Below are positions 18,040 through 26,476 of a DNA stretch of 64,000 bases, piece by piece (positions within the stretch are counted from its first letter, which is position 1; each line of letters begins with the position of its first letter). Position numbers and translations under genes: made by a program. This stretch comes from Flavobacteriales bacterium (GTDB taxonomy: Bacteria; Bacteroidota; Bacteroidia; Flavobacteriales_D; Crocinitomicaceae). The DNA lies in the NCBI GenBank assembly GCA_022361195.1, contig JAKSBJ010000172.1, positions 19,232-83,231 of the forward strand. Reading direction: 5' to 3'. Under the pieces are notes generated by a model. It saw nothing but the letters and a program-made list of their open reading frames with translations, was not told the DNA's origin and searched no databases.

Positions 18040-19632
18040 TTATTTAAGAACAAGCTTGTGGACATATTCCTGATCCGATTTTTTAATCTTGATCATGTAA
18101 ACGCCACGCTCATAAGAGGTCAAGTCAAACTCAGCTTTATCATTCGCAAAAGCCTGTTCAATGAATCGTCCTCTTAAATCCATAATAGAAACTTCAAAAT
18201 ATCCAGTTGTTTCAATTTGGAAATAACCTGTCGTTGGATTTGGATAGATGTTCATGTCATCTGCCAATTCACCAATTCCAACCTGTGATCCTAATTGGAA
18301 AGTCATTTGTTTTGAACATCCCATTGAATCAGTGACTGTAACAGTATATTCACCTGGTGTTAAACCATCGATATCCTCTGTCGTTTCTCCTCCCGGAGAC
18401 CATAGGAAAGTGTACCCTCCACTACCTGGAGTTCCTCCCGTTACGGTAATGTCAATTGAACCTCCCGAAACTCCATCGTCCGGAATCATTGTTCCTGTAA
18501 TTTCAATATCAGTAGGCTCTGTAATGGTAACTGAAGTAGTTCCCGTACACCCTAAATCGTCTGTAACAATAACAGTATAGGTTCCGGCAGTTAAACCAGT
18601 AGCAGTATCGGTTGTTTGCATTCCTGGATCATCCCAAATGTAAGAATAAGGAGCAGTTCCACTTCCTGGAATAGCTACACCTTCACCATCGTGGTGGCCA
18701 AAGCAACTTACGTTTGTAAAGGCTGAGTCTACCACTAAATCTGGTAATACTTCAATGTCCATTGTCATTACGTCTGTACATCCAGATGCATCTGTAATTG
18801 TTAAAGTAGTTGTCCATGTTCCGGACTCTGTCCATGAATAAGATGGGTTTTGATCTGTTGACGTTCCACCATCTCCAAAATCCCAATCCCAAGCAGTAAT
18901 ATTGTTTAAGCTTGAAGTTGAAGCATCTGTAAAAGTTACAGGAACTCCAGGACAAACAGTAGTCAAATCAGCAGAAAAATCAGCATCACGAGTCATACAA
19001 ACTCTTTGAGTATTCCATGCTCCACCAGTTGCTGCTGTAAAACCAAAGTAAACATTTGGATCTGAACCAAAGTGAGAAGTGATTAAATCTCCAACATAAG
19101 TCATCTCTAGTGTTCCGTCAATAAATACAGCTAATGCCGTTGTTCCCGGGTCCCAGATAATTTGCATTGTATGATACATATCATCTTCCATTTCAGGTAA
19201 AGCTGAAGCGGCAACCAATGCGTGATTGTTCATTCCATTTTCGTTCATACCAATATGATCGGAAGCAATATCTCCTGGTGCAGAAGGACCACTATTCCAG
19301 GTATCAATCTCAATTCCAATTGAATTGGTGATTCCTGCATAACCAAGTCCATTTCCAACAGGACCAACTCCTGTTCCTAACTCTTGCATTACGAACATCA
19401 TACCATCAGCACCACCAGGAAAAGATCCCAGGTAAATGTCGAAAGTCATGTCAAATGGAACGGATAAATCTATTTCTTCAGGACTCCAAATTGCTCCTGC
19501 ATCATTTGTAGAAGAAGTTAACTCATAACAGTCACATCCTCCCGGAACAATAAAAGCGGTGCCTTGTGTAGTCATTTGAGACCAGCCATGAAGACCTAAA
19601 AGAATCCCCAATGCTGCAATAGCTCTTTTCAT
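18040..19632 (-). CDS. Secreted L-type lectin / PKD / SprB-repeat protein with T9SS sorting domain
   Basis: A 530-residue surface protein. After a signal peptide (ending near GWSQ) comes a legume/L-type lectin-like domain at about 25-215, with the metal-site region GIEIDTWNSG and the DGMMFVMQ strand. A PKD domain follows (about 217-297, WDWDFGDGGTSTDQNPSYSW), then an SprB-type repeat (VSCFGHHDGEG ... YSYIWDDPG ... GLTAGTYTV.VTD..GC) and a second, partial one. The last 75 or so residues are a T9SS type A sorting domain (IYPNPTTGYFQIET ... GVYMIKIKKSDQEYVHKLVL). SprB-type repeats occur in gliding adhesins. It is probably exported to the cell surface and binds a glycan; the ligand is unknown. 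Confidence 0.88.
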   Translation of the reverse strand: MKRAIAALGILLGLHGWSQMTTQGTAFIVPGGCDCYELTSSTNDAGAIWSPEEIDLSVPFDMTFDIYLGSFPGGADGMMFVMQELGTGVGPVGNGLGYAGITNSIGIEIDTWNSGPSAPGDIASDHIGMNENGMNNHALVAASALPEMEDDMYHTMQIIWDPGTTALAVFIDGTLEMTYVGDLITSHFGSDPNVYFGFTAATGGAWNTQRVCMTRDADFSADLTTVCPGVPVTFTDASTSSLNNITAWDWDFGDGGTSTDQNPSYSWTESGTWTTTLTITDASGCTDVMTMDIEVLPDLVVDSAFTNVSCFGHHDGEGVAIPGSGTAPYSYIWDDPGMQTTDTATGLTAGTYTVIVTDDLGCTGTTSVTITEPTDIEITGTMIPDDGVSGGSIDITVTGGTPGSGGYTFLWSPGGETTEDIDGLTPGEYTVTVTDSMGCSKQMTFQLGSQVGIGELADDMNIYPNPTTGYFQIETTGYFEVSIMDLRGRFIEQAFANDKAEFDLTSYERGVYMIKIKKSDQEYVHKLVLK

Positions 19633-19709
19633 AATTACGTTTTTTGTGGGTACTTGTACTTATAAAATTGAAACGTATGAAGTTAGGAAAAAGTTGGGGA
19701 AATAGGCGA

Positions 19710-21407
19710 TTATTTGCCTTTAAGCACCTTAAAATAGTCTTTTAAAACGGCTGCATTTTCACATTGAGCAGTGTCAACCTCCAACACCTTAACTGTTTTA
19801 GTAGCCGATTTGGAATAAAATTCAGCCCACACAGCTTCTAGTTCGTCAAAAGAGCTTGCATAAAGGTAATCCATACCATATAAATGACAGAGTTCTTTAA
19901 TTTTTCCTTTGTGAGGAGCATAAAAATAATCCAGTCTACCCGATTTGGATGGACCATCTATGAACTCAAAGATTCCTCCCCCACCATTGTTCATGACAAT
20001 TACCCGAAGGTTTTCACGCAAATAATTGTTCCAAAAAGCATTGGTGTCATAAAAGAAAGAGGTATCACCACTAATGAGTACGGTCAATTGATCATTGCCA
20101 TTGGCCATTCCCAAGGCAGTACTACTGCATCCATCAATTCCACTTACCCCACGGTTTGAGTAGTAATGGACGGATTTGATGGGGTCAAAAAGTTGGCAAT
20201 AGCGCACCGTTGAACTATTTCCCATTTGCAAATTTGTACTTTCTGGAATTGCCTGCAAAATAGAATCAAATGCCTTTAAGTCAGAGAAATTGGATTGAGC
20301 AACATATTCTTCATGGTTTTCGCCTGCTTCAAAATCTCTTTGTTTCCACTTACTTCCAAAGTTAGACAGAGACTGATCTTCTATCGTTAATAAATGATCA
20401 AAAAATGTCTTTTGAGAGACTTTAAAAGAATGTGTGAGTGACTGATAAGTGTCTTCTTCAATATTAAACTCTCCTACTCTCCAATTGATCTTTGGTTTAT
20501 TTTCTCTGAAAAACTTCTTGATTCGTTTAGAAATAACAGCCCCTCCTAGAGAGATAAGAAGGTCTGGTTTAAAATCCTCAATCTCATCAGGACTGATTGT
20601 TGCCAAAGTTCGATCGATGCAATGACACACCTTTTGAAAATGGTAAAAATTAGAGGTATTTTCTACTAAAACGGCAACTGAGGGTAATTGAATGATTTGG
20701 TTCAATGCCTCTGGTGGAATGTAATTTCCATTTTGTTGACCAATAATGATCAGTTTCTTCTCTGCTGAAGCCCATTCTTTTTGAATAATCTGTTCTTCTT
20801 CAACTGTCAGGAACTTAGGAGTCGTTGATTTTGAAAGTTGACGAGTCGGTAAATCTTCAGGTTGATACTCTTTTAACTCGTAAAGAGGCTCTGCCAAAGG
20901 AATGTTCAAATGAACCGGTCCCGGGCATACACCCGATAATTCACTTAAAGCCTCCATCACCATTTGGTCAGAAGAATCAGCATTTACTCCAACTCCCAAA
21001 CATGGTAATTCAAATTGAGCTTTGATGAAATTTTGGTAGACGTTTTTTTGTCGAATCGTCTGTCCATCTCCCTGATCAATTAATTCAGGTGGCCGATCGG
21101 CAGTTAAAATCAACAATGGAACGTTGCGGTAATAAGCTTCTGCAATAGCAGGAGAATAATTCAATGGAGCACTTCCAGACGTACAACAAATGGCCACTCC
21201 TTGTCCCAAAGACTCTGCTAATCCCAAAGCAAAAAAAGCGGCACTTCTTTCGTCATGGATAACATAGGTTTTAATTTCGGGGTGAGCATCAAAAGCGATC
21301 ACCAATGGTGCATTACGAGAACCCGGAGAAAGGATTATATGCTGAATTCCGTGCGAAGCACAAAGTTCAACTAAGTGTGTAATATGCGTGATTCCACTGC
21401 TCAGCAT
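19710..21407 (-). CDS. menD: 2-succinyl-5-enolpyruvyl-6-hydroxy-3-cyclohexene-1-carboxylate synthase (MenD)
   Basis: A 565-residue ThDP-dependent enzyme that joins isochorismate and 2-oxoglutarate in menaquinone synthesis, in the cytoplasm. Family blocks are clear: SPGSRNAPL at about 27-35, HDERSAAFFALGLA with the catalytic Glu, TSGSAPLNYSPAIAEA, LTADRPPEL, DGQTIRQ, and in the C-terminal domain the ThDP/Mg motif GDTSFFYDTNAFWN followed by NNGGGGIF. Length is normal for MenD. No other men gene is in the window. A TATTTTTG promoter element lies just 9 bases before the ATG, which would leave almost no leader. Confidence 0.96.
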   Translation of the reverse strand: MLSSGITHITHLVELCASHGIQHIILSPGSRNAPLVIAFDAHPEIKTYVIHDERSAAFFALGLAESLGQGVAICCTSGSAPLNYSPAIAEAYYRNVPLLILTADRPPELIDQGDGQTIRQKNVYQNFIKAQFELPCLGVGVNADSSDQMVMEALSELSGVCPGPVHLNIPLAEPLYELKEYQPEDLPTRQLSKSTTPKFLTVEEEQIIQKEWASAEKKLIIIGQQNGNYIPPEALNQIIQLPSVAVLVENTSNFYHFQKVCHCIDRTLATISPDEIEDFKPDLLISLGGAVISKRIKKFFRENKPKINWRVGEFNIEEDTYQSLTHSFKVSQKTFFDHLLTIEDQSLSNFGSKWKQRDFEAGENHEEYVAQSNFSDLKAFDSILQAIPESTNLQMGNSSTVRYCQLFDPIKSVHYYSNRGVSGIDGCSSTALGMANGNDQLTVLISGDTSFFYDTNAFWNNYLRENLRVIVMNNGGGGIFEFIDGPSKSGRLDYFYAPHKGKIKELCHLYGMDYLYASSFDELEAVWAEFYSKSATKTVKVLEVDTAQCENAAVLKDYFKVLKGK

Positions 21408-21415
21408 TTGAGTTA

Positions 21416-21423
21416 CAAAAATA
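21416..21423 (-). promoter_or_regulatory. -7 promoter element of menD (TATTTTTG)
   Basis: This matches the Bacteroidota -7 consensus TAnnTTTG on the minus strand. Its last base is 9 bases from the A of the menD ATG. Confidence 0.6.
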
Positions 21424-21452
21424 GCTGATTCATGGAAATAATTCCGTAAAAC

Positions 21453-22142
21453 TTATTTTTTAACCAGCAATCGAAAACCTTTTCCATGCACGTTCATAAT
21501 TTCAACCTGCTCAGACTGCTTGACATACTTTCTTAACTTGGTGATATACACATCCATACTTCTACCATTAAAGTAATTGTCGTCTCCCCAAACATGTTTT
21601 AGTGCATCATTTCTGTCCAACACCTCTCCATTATTTTTTACAAGCAGGTAAAATAACTCATTTTCTTTGGTTGTCAATTTATTTTGTTCTTCTTTAATTT
21701 GGATGGTTTGTTCCAAGTAATCATAGGAGATGTCCCCTATTTGAAAACGGGTTTCTTTTTTCCCTTCTTTATAAGATCGCTTTAAGATTGCATTTACCCT
21801 GGCTAATAGTTCTTCCATGGCAAAAGGCTTAGTCATGTAGTCATCTGCCCCTACGTCAAACCCAGTTAGCTTATCGTCCTTCATTGACTTTGCCGTTAAG
21901 AACAAAATTGGAATTTCCTGATCAATTTGTCGAATATCACGTGCCACAGAAAAACCATCTTTAACAGGCATCATAACATCTAAAATGATAAAATCAAAGA
22001 TCTGTTCCTTAAACCGTTTCAAAGCTATTTCTCCATCAACACAAAGTGTCACTTCAAACGACTTTGCCTTTAGGTAATTACTTAACAAAGTTCCAAGGTT
22101 AGTATCATCCTCGGCTAACAGAATTTTTACTTTTTCACTCAT
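21453..22142 (-). CDS. OmpR/PhoB-type response regulator
   Basis: A 229-residue protein with an N-terminal receiver domain (acidic pair E11-D12-D13, phospho-acceptor Asp55 in FIILDVMMP, Thr/Lys switch residues in FLTAK and MTKPF) and a C-terminal winged-helix DNA-binding domain (NKLTTKENELFYLLVKN...VWGDDNYFNGRSMDVYITKLRKY). Its start overlaps the end of the upstream kinase gene by 8 bases, so the two form a translationally coupled two-component system. It resembles Bacteroides RprY. Targets are unknown. Confidence 0.94.
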   Translation of the reverse strand: MSEKVKILLAEDDTNLGTLLSNYLKAKSFEVTLCVDGEIALKRFKEQIFDFIILDVMMPVKDGFSVARDIRQIDQEIPILFLTAKSMKDDKLTGFDVGADDYMTKPFAMEELLARVNAILKRSYKEGKKETRFQIGDISYDYLEQTIQIKEEQNKLTTKENELFYLLVKNNGEVLDRNDALKHVWGDDNYFNGRSMDVYITKLRKYVKQSEQVEIMNVHGKGFRLLVKK

Positions 22143-23745
22143 TATTGATCGTTATTTTAAAGGTGGATCCTTTTCCTAAAGCACTCTCCAGGTCAATTTG
22201 ACCATGATGGAGTTTTACAATAGAATGGACGTAACTCAATCCTAAACCAAATCCCTTTACATTATGTACATCTCCCGTAGGGACCCTGTAAAGGTTTTCA
22301 AATATTCTTTGCTGGTCTTCTTTTTTTATTCCAATTCCATTATCAGCTACCTCTAAGGTAAATCCATTCGCCACTTTTTCCAACTTCACTCTCACCCTTG
22401 GATTTTCTGTACTGTATTTTAAGGAATTGTCCAATAGGTTATAAATAATGTTTCCAAAATGAATTCGATCTACTTCCCAATCAATTGTATCTAATTTTTC
22501 AATGGTTAATTCTCCTCCTTTGTCACGGAATTGAATTTGGAAAGCATCTACCACTTCTTTCAATAATTTATCGACTCTTACTTCGGCTAATTTTAACGTT
22601 AATTTCCCCTTATCCAGTAAAGCCGTCTGTAAGACATTCTCTACTAATTTTGCTAAACGCTTGTTTTCCTGATCAATCATGGAAATAAAGGTTTCTAATG
22701 TCGCAGTATCTTTTGACACATCCGGATCACGAACTGCCTCACAAGCCAGTGATATGGTTGAAATTGGCGTTTTTAATTCGTGTGTCATATTGCTGATAAA
22801 ATCATTCTTGATCTCGGAGAGTTGCTTTTGTTTATAGATCGTAGCAACAGCAAAATAAAAGGCTAACACAACAATAATCACCAGAAATAGTGATGCACTT
22901 AAGGTTCCAATCATCTCACTCCACAGAATAAAATTTTGCTCGGGAAAAGAAACGATAAGCCTAAATTCTCCGGCTACAATATCATTTGGGTAAAGCAGAA
23001 CATTAAAGTTACTTTCAACCAGAGTGGTGTCCAAATGTTCGGAGTTTTGCATGAAGCCAACATATTGGCCATCTTTATCCACTACATTATAAGTGTAGTT
23101 CGTATCAATTTCTCTCAACCCCATATTGTAGGTCAATACTGAATCTAACAATTCGGGATTTAAACGAAAAGTAATATCATCAAATAAGTTTTCAGCAAAC
23201 ATCTTAACCACCATCTCGTTGAGTCGTTTTGCCTTGGTCATAATTTGGCGTTCAAACGACTTGTTAAGTCGAATAGCAAAAGAATTGGTATCATTTAAAG
23301 CCAGTGTTGAATTCTCTACTTCGGCCATCGTGATTTCTCCCTGATCTTTGGTTAGAATACGATGTTCAGAAATAAGTCCCGTGGCCGTGTCAATAGCACT
23401 ACCATAAACAACCAGATATTTTTCCATTACACCATCATGTACGATAGTAGTATCTCTTACCTCAATGGCATCTTTATAGTGAATTACATCTCCAAATTCG
23501 GATTTTACAAAATCAGTATACGAACCCTGAAGTCCTTGCTGAAAAGAAACCGGGTTCATTAATTGAGTCGCCTCAATTTTTTCCATATCGAGAATAGTCT
23601 TATTCAGGGATTGCTGAACATCCTCTTTAAAACTATCTTTAGTTACATAAAAAACATTCTGAATCCAAAAAAACTGTAGCAACAAAAGTCCCAACAAGGC
23701 CACAGACATTAGACTAATGAGGATATTAAAACGGCTTTTTTTCAA
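22135..23745 (-). CDS. Sensor histidine kinase (RprX-like)
   Basis: A 536-residue inner-membrane kinase starting with TTG. Helices at about 7-29 and 279-302 enclose a periplasmic sensor domain of 250 residues. The HisKA box has the phospho-acceptor His322 (NDFISNMTHELKTPISTI), followed by the N box (NIIYNLLDNSLKYS), G1 (VADNGIGIKKEDQ), F box and G2 (GFGLGLSYVHSIV). It phosphorylates the response regulator encoded right after it. The signal is unknown. The layout, including the large sensor domain, fits RprX of Bacteroides. Confidence 0.94.
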   Translation of the reverse strand: MKKSRFNILISLMSVALLGLLLLQFFWIQNVFYVTKDSFKEDVQQSLNKTILDMEKIEATQLMNPVSFQQGLQGSYTDFVKSEFGDVIHYKDAIEVRDTTIVHDGVMEKYLVVYGSAIDTATGLISEHRILTKDQGEITMAEVENSTLALNDTNSFAIRLNKSFERQIMTKAKRLNEMVVKMFAENLFDDITFRLNPELLDSVLTYNMGLREIDTNYTYNVVDKDGQYVGFMQNSEHLDTTLVESNFNVLLYPNDIVAGEFRLIVSFPEQNFILWSEMIGTLSASLFLVIIVVLAFYFAVATIYKQKQLSEIKNDFISNMTHELKTPISTISLACEAVRDPDVSKDTATLETFISMIDQENKRLAKLVENVLQTALLDKGKLTLKLAEVRVDKLLKEVVDAFQIQFRDKGGELTIEKLDTIDWEVDRIHFGNIIYNLLDNSLKYSTENPRVRVKLEKVANGFTLEVADNGIGIKKEDQQRIFENLYRVPTGDVHNVKGFGLGLSYVHSIVKLHHGQIDLESALGKGSTFKITINNE

Positions 23746-23765
23746 GGGATAGATTGGTTTTATCT

Positions 23766-23773
23766 CAAAAGTA
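23766..23773 (-). promoter_or_regulatory. -7 promoter element of the kinase/regulator operon (TACTTTTG)
   Basis: A TAnnTTTG match on the minus strand, 21 bases before the TTG start of the kinase. It is back-to-back with the plus-strand element at 23833, so the two genes share a divergent control region of about 100 bases. Confidence 0.55.
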
Positions 23774-23832
23774 ACACAAGTACTTGATTTAGAATTTTAG
23801 CTTAACACTTTTTAACAGAAAAGAGAAATTAC

Positions 23833-23840
23833 TAATTTTG
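23833..23840 (+). promoter_or_regulatory. -7 promoter element of the acyltransferase gene (TAATTTTG)
   Basis: A TAnnTTTG match whose final G is only 7 bases before the ATG at 23847. Transcription would begin at or next to the start codon. Confidence 0.6.
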
Positions 23841-23846
23841 CGCGCA

Positions 23847-25178
23847 ATGAAGCCGTTTTACCTTTTTTTAAAGATCAGTGTTTACTCCCTGTCTAGAATC
23901 TTTTTTAAGAAGCATAAGCTGATTAATCCTCCTAAAAAGGTGAATCAACCTATTATTTTGGTTTCGAATCATCCGTCCTCATTTATGGACCCTATTTTAA
24001 TAGGTTCTGAACAAAATTTATCCATTCACTTTATGGTAAGAGGGGACGTTTTTAACAAATGGTTAATGCCGGTTTTTTCAGGAGCACAAATGCTTCCTAT
24101 TTTCCGTACAAGGGAGGATGGAAAAGATGCTGCCGAACGAAATGAAGCCACCTTTAAAAAGGTGAGAAAATTGCTGCAGCGTGGAAAAGCGATTCTGTTT
24201 TTTGCAGAGGGATATACGGATGATGTCTTTATTAGAAGTTTGAAACCTGTTAAGAAAGGTCCTATCCGGCTGGCATTTGAAACGATGGATGAATGTGGTT
24301 GGTCGGAGAAGCTTTATTTTCAAGCTTTGGGACTCAATTATTCGCATCCTAAATACATGCGTACAGATATTCTTTGGTGTTATTCTGACTTGATTGACGT
24401 TCACGATTACAGACAACTTTATATTGAAAAACCTAAAGTTGCCATTACCAAGTTGACAAGGGATATTCAGGAAAAAATGCAACAGCAAATTTCCTACGCT
24501 AAGAATCAGGAAGTAGCTGATTTGCTTGAGGACATTATTAGTCTGACGGCAAAGGGGATGAATCATGAAAATCATCTGAACTCAATTCCTTTAGAAGATC
24601 GTTTTAATTACACCCGCAGTTTAGCATCAACCCTTAATGATCAATACGACGACGAGAAAAAGTCTTTCCCAGCTCAGCTTGCGACTTTAAAAGATAAAGC
24701 AGCTACCTATTTTAAGGATTTGGCAGATGCTGGTGTAAAAGAAAAGTGGGTTAGAAAGTTTGCTAACAAAACAAACAATGGCTTTCTTGATATTCTCTAT
24801 TTTATCATCTTTTTCCCCTTTTTTGTTTTAGGACTTGTACACCATGCTATTCCATACATATTTGTAAAATGGTATGTGGAAAAGAACTTTAAACGAAGCG
24901 TATTTTGGAGTAGTACCAAATTGGTAATGGGCTATCCTGTTTTTGGGATATTTAATATCCCTGCTATTTTCCTTTTTATGCAGTTTGTTTATCCAAGTTT
25001 TTGGTTAGGATTAGCGTATTACTTTTTGGTAATTCCACCTGCTTTCTTAATCGCCTATGTTTACCGTAAAAGATGGCTGGATTTTGTGGGACGTTCAAAG
25101 GTTAAAGCATCAACTTTAACTAACTTTTCAAAACGTAGAGCAGAATTACTGAACGAGATTGAACAGCAACAGTTTTAG
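23847..25178 (+). CDS. PlsC-family glycerolipid acyltransferase with C-terminal membrane region
   Basis: A 443-residue protein starting at the ATG at 23847; a TTG three codons earlier lies inside the promoter element. The acyltransferase motif I is NHPSSFMD (Asn41-His42...Asp48), with His and Asp catalytic. Motif III is FFAEGYTDD, a departure from the usual FPEG. Residues about 310-420 add several membrane helices that plain PlsC enzymes lack. It should transfer an acyl chain to a lysophospholipid or a related lipid at the inner membrane. It is divergent from the two-component system. Its stop overlaps the stop of the convergent NamZ-like gene by 4 bases. Confidence 0.87.
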   Translation: MKPFYLFLKISVYSLSRIFFKKHKLINPPKKVNQPIILVSNHPSSFMDPILIGSEQNLSIHFMVRGDVFNKWLMPVFSGAQMLPIFRTREDGKDAAERNEATFKKVRKLLQRGKAILFFAEGYTDDVFIRSLKPVKKGPIRLAFETMDECGWSEKLYFQALGLNYSHPKYMRTDILWCYSDLIDVHDYRQLYIEKPKVAITKLTRDIQEKMQQQISYAKNQEVADLLEDIISLTAKGMNHENHLNSIPLEDRFNYTRSLASTLNDQYDDEKKSFPAQLATLKDKAATYFKDLADAGVKEKWVRKFANKTNNGFLDILYFIIFFPFFVLGLVHHAIPYIFVKWYVEKNFKRSVFWSSTKLVMGYPVFGIFNIPAIFLFMQFVYPSFWLGLAYYFLVIPPAFLIAYVYRKRWLDFVGRSKVKASTLTNFSKRRAELLNEIEQQQF

Positions 25179-26446
25179 TCAAAATCAGGATACAAAAGGT
25201 ATCTTTCACGAATTGATTTAAACTTTTCTAAATCTTCATCCCATCCTGCTTCAATATCTTTTAAAGATACTCCTTCCAATATTTGTTGCTTTAACTTATT
25301 GGTTCCCGCCAAATTGTTGATAAAGCCTGATTTAAGGAAAAACTCTTTCCCCATTTTCAACTCAATATAAAAGGTCATAAGATAAGACAGATCAAACTGA
25401 AATGATCGTAATTCTTCCAAACTCAAAGTTGATAAGTTGTATCCATGACATTCCTCTCCTTCTAACTTAGGATGTTTAGCCCCCTCATTAGGTGCTGGAG
25501 TAAAATGATACAATTCATCGGCCTCTGCAGAATCAAAACCTGGATACCCAACACATTGAAAAGGAATATCAGTTCCTCTTCCAATACTTACCACCGTGCC
25601 TTCAAATAAACATAAAGATGGATAAAGGTAAACTGCTGTCATATTTGGCAAATTTGGCGAGGGAGCAATTGGCAGTTCATAAAACTTAGTATGATCCCAT
25701 CCTTCACACGAAATAACGGTTAATTTTTCTCCCAGTGTTTCTTTAATCCACCCTTCTCCATCTACCATTTTAGCATATTCACCAATTGTCATTCCATGAA
25801 CTACGGGTACGGTATGCATACCAACAAATGAACGATATTGCGTTTCTAAAACCGGTCCGGCTACATAATGCCCATTTGGATTTGGTCGATCTAAAACAAT
25901 AAACTCTTTTCCATTCTCTGCTGCTGCTTCCATTACATAGGTCAAAGTTGAAATGTAAGTGTAAAATCGAGCCCCTACATCCTGAATATCAAACAGAACA
26001 ACATCTATACCCTGCAACTGTTCTGCTGAAGGTTTTTTGTTTTTTCCATAAAGCGAATAGATCGGTAATCCAGTTTTTGAATCGGTTTCATTATTGACCT
26101 TTTCTCCGGCATCAGCCTTTCCCCTGAATCCATGCTCCGGTGAAAAAACTTTGATCACGTCAACTCCCTGCGCAATAAGTGTATCTACCAGGTGACTTCC
26201 ATCCACCATTGAGGATTGGTTGCCCACAACGGCCACTTTCTTTCCCTCAAGCAAGGACAAATATTTTTCAAATTGTTGTGCCCCTACCGTCACCTTCTCG
26301 TTACAATAATCCGGTTCTACCAATTGTGTGGTATCCTGTACTTCGGATTGATCTTGAGACAGAGCAGCAGTTTGCTCTTCTTCCTTTCCTGAAGACGAAC
26401 AACTCAAAAACAGATAACTTAAGATCAAAAAGTAGAAACGAAACAT
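25175..26446 (-). CDS. DUF1343 lipoprotein, NamZ-like exo-beta-N-acetylmuramidase (GH171)
   Basis: A 423-residue lipoprotein (lipobox LFLSC, then SSSGKEEE). The body is a full DUF1343 domain: VGNQSSMVDGSHLVDTL, FSPEHGFRG..DAGE, SLYGKN..PS.EQL, DVVLFDIQDVGARFYTYI, LDRPNPN and the later PSLCLFEGTVVSIGRGTD. The founding member, B. subtilis NamZ (YbbC), removes terminal MurNAc from peptidoglycan chains. The lipid anchor suggests periplasmic muropeptide recycling or scavenging. No NagZ or AmiE partner lies nearby. Its stop overlaps that of the PlsC gene. Confidence 0.9.
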   Translation of the reverse strand: MFRFYFLILSYLFLSCSSSGKEEEQTAALSQDQSEVQDTTQLVEPDYCNEKVTVGAQQFEKYLSLLEGKKVAVVGNQSSMVDGSHLVDTLIAQGVDVIKVFSPEHGFRGKADAGEKVNNETDSKTGLPIYSLYGKNKKPSAEQLQGIDVVLFDIQDVGARFYTYISTLTYVMEAAAENGKEFIVLDRPNPNGHYVAGPVLETQYRSFVGMHTVPVVHGMTIGEYAKMVDGEGWIKETLGEKLTVISCEGWDHTKFYELPIAPSPNLPNMTAVYLYPSLCLFEGTVVSIGRGTDIPFQCVGYPGFDSAEADELYHFTPAPNEGAKHPKLEGEECHGYNLSTLSLEELRSFQFDLSYLMTFYIELKMGKEFFLKSGFINNLAGTNKLKQQILEGVSLKDIEAGWDEDLEKFKSIRERYLLYPDFD

Positions 26447-26458
26447 AATTTTTAAACT

Positions 26459-26476
26459 TACATTTGCGTAAATGTA
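26459..26476 (+). promoter_or_regulatory. Promoter element in a near-palindrome ahead of the permease gene
   Basis: TACATTTG (26459-26466) matches the -7 consensus for the plus-strand permease, 11 bases before its GTG. It sits in an inverted repeat (TACATTT ... AAATGTA, 4-base spacer), so the minus strand reads TACATTTA toward the NamZ-like gene, one base off consensus. One site may serve both divergent genes. Confidence 0.5.

Noticed and set aside
24078..24575. Minus-strand open frame of 165 codons inside the acyltransferase gene
   Set aside because: The plus strand has the family motifs; the minus translation has no domain character.
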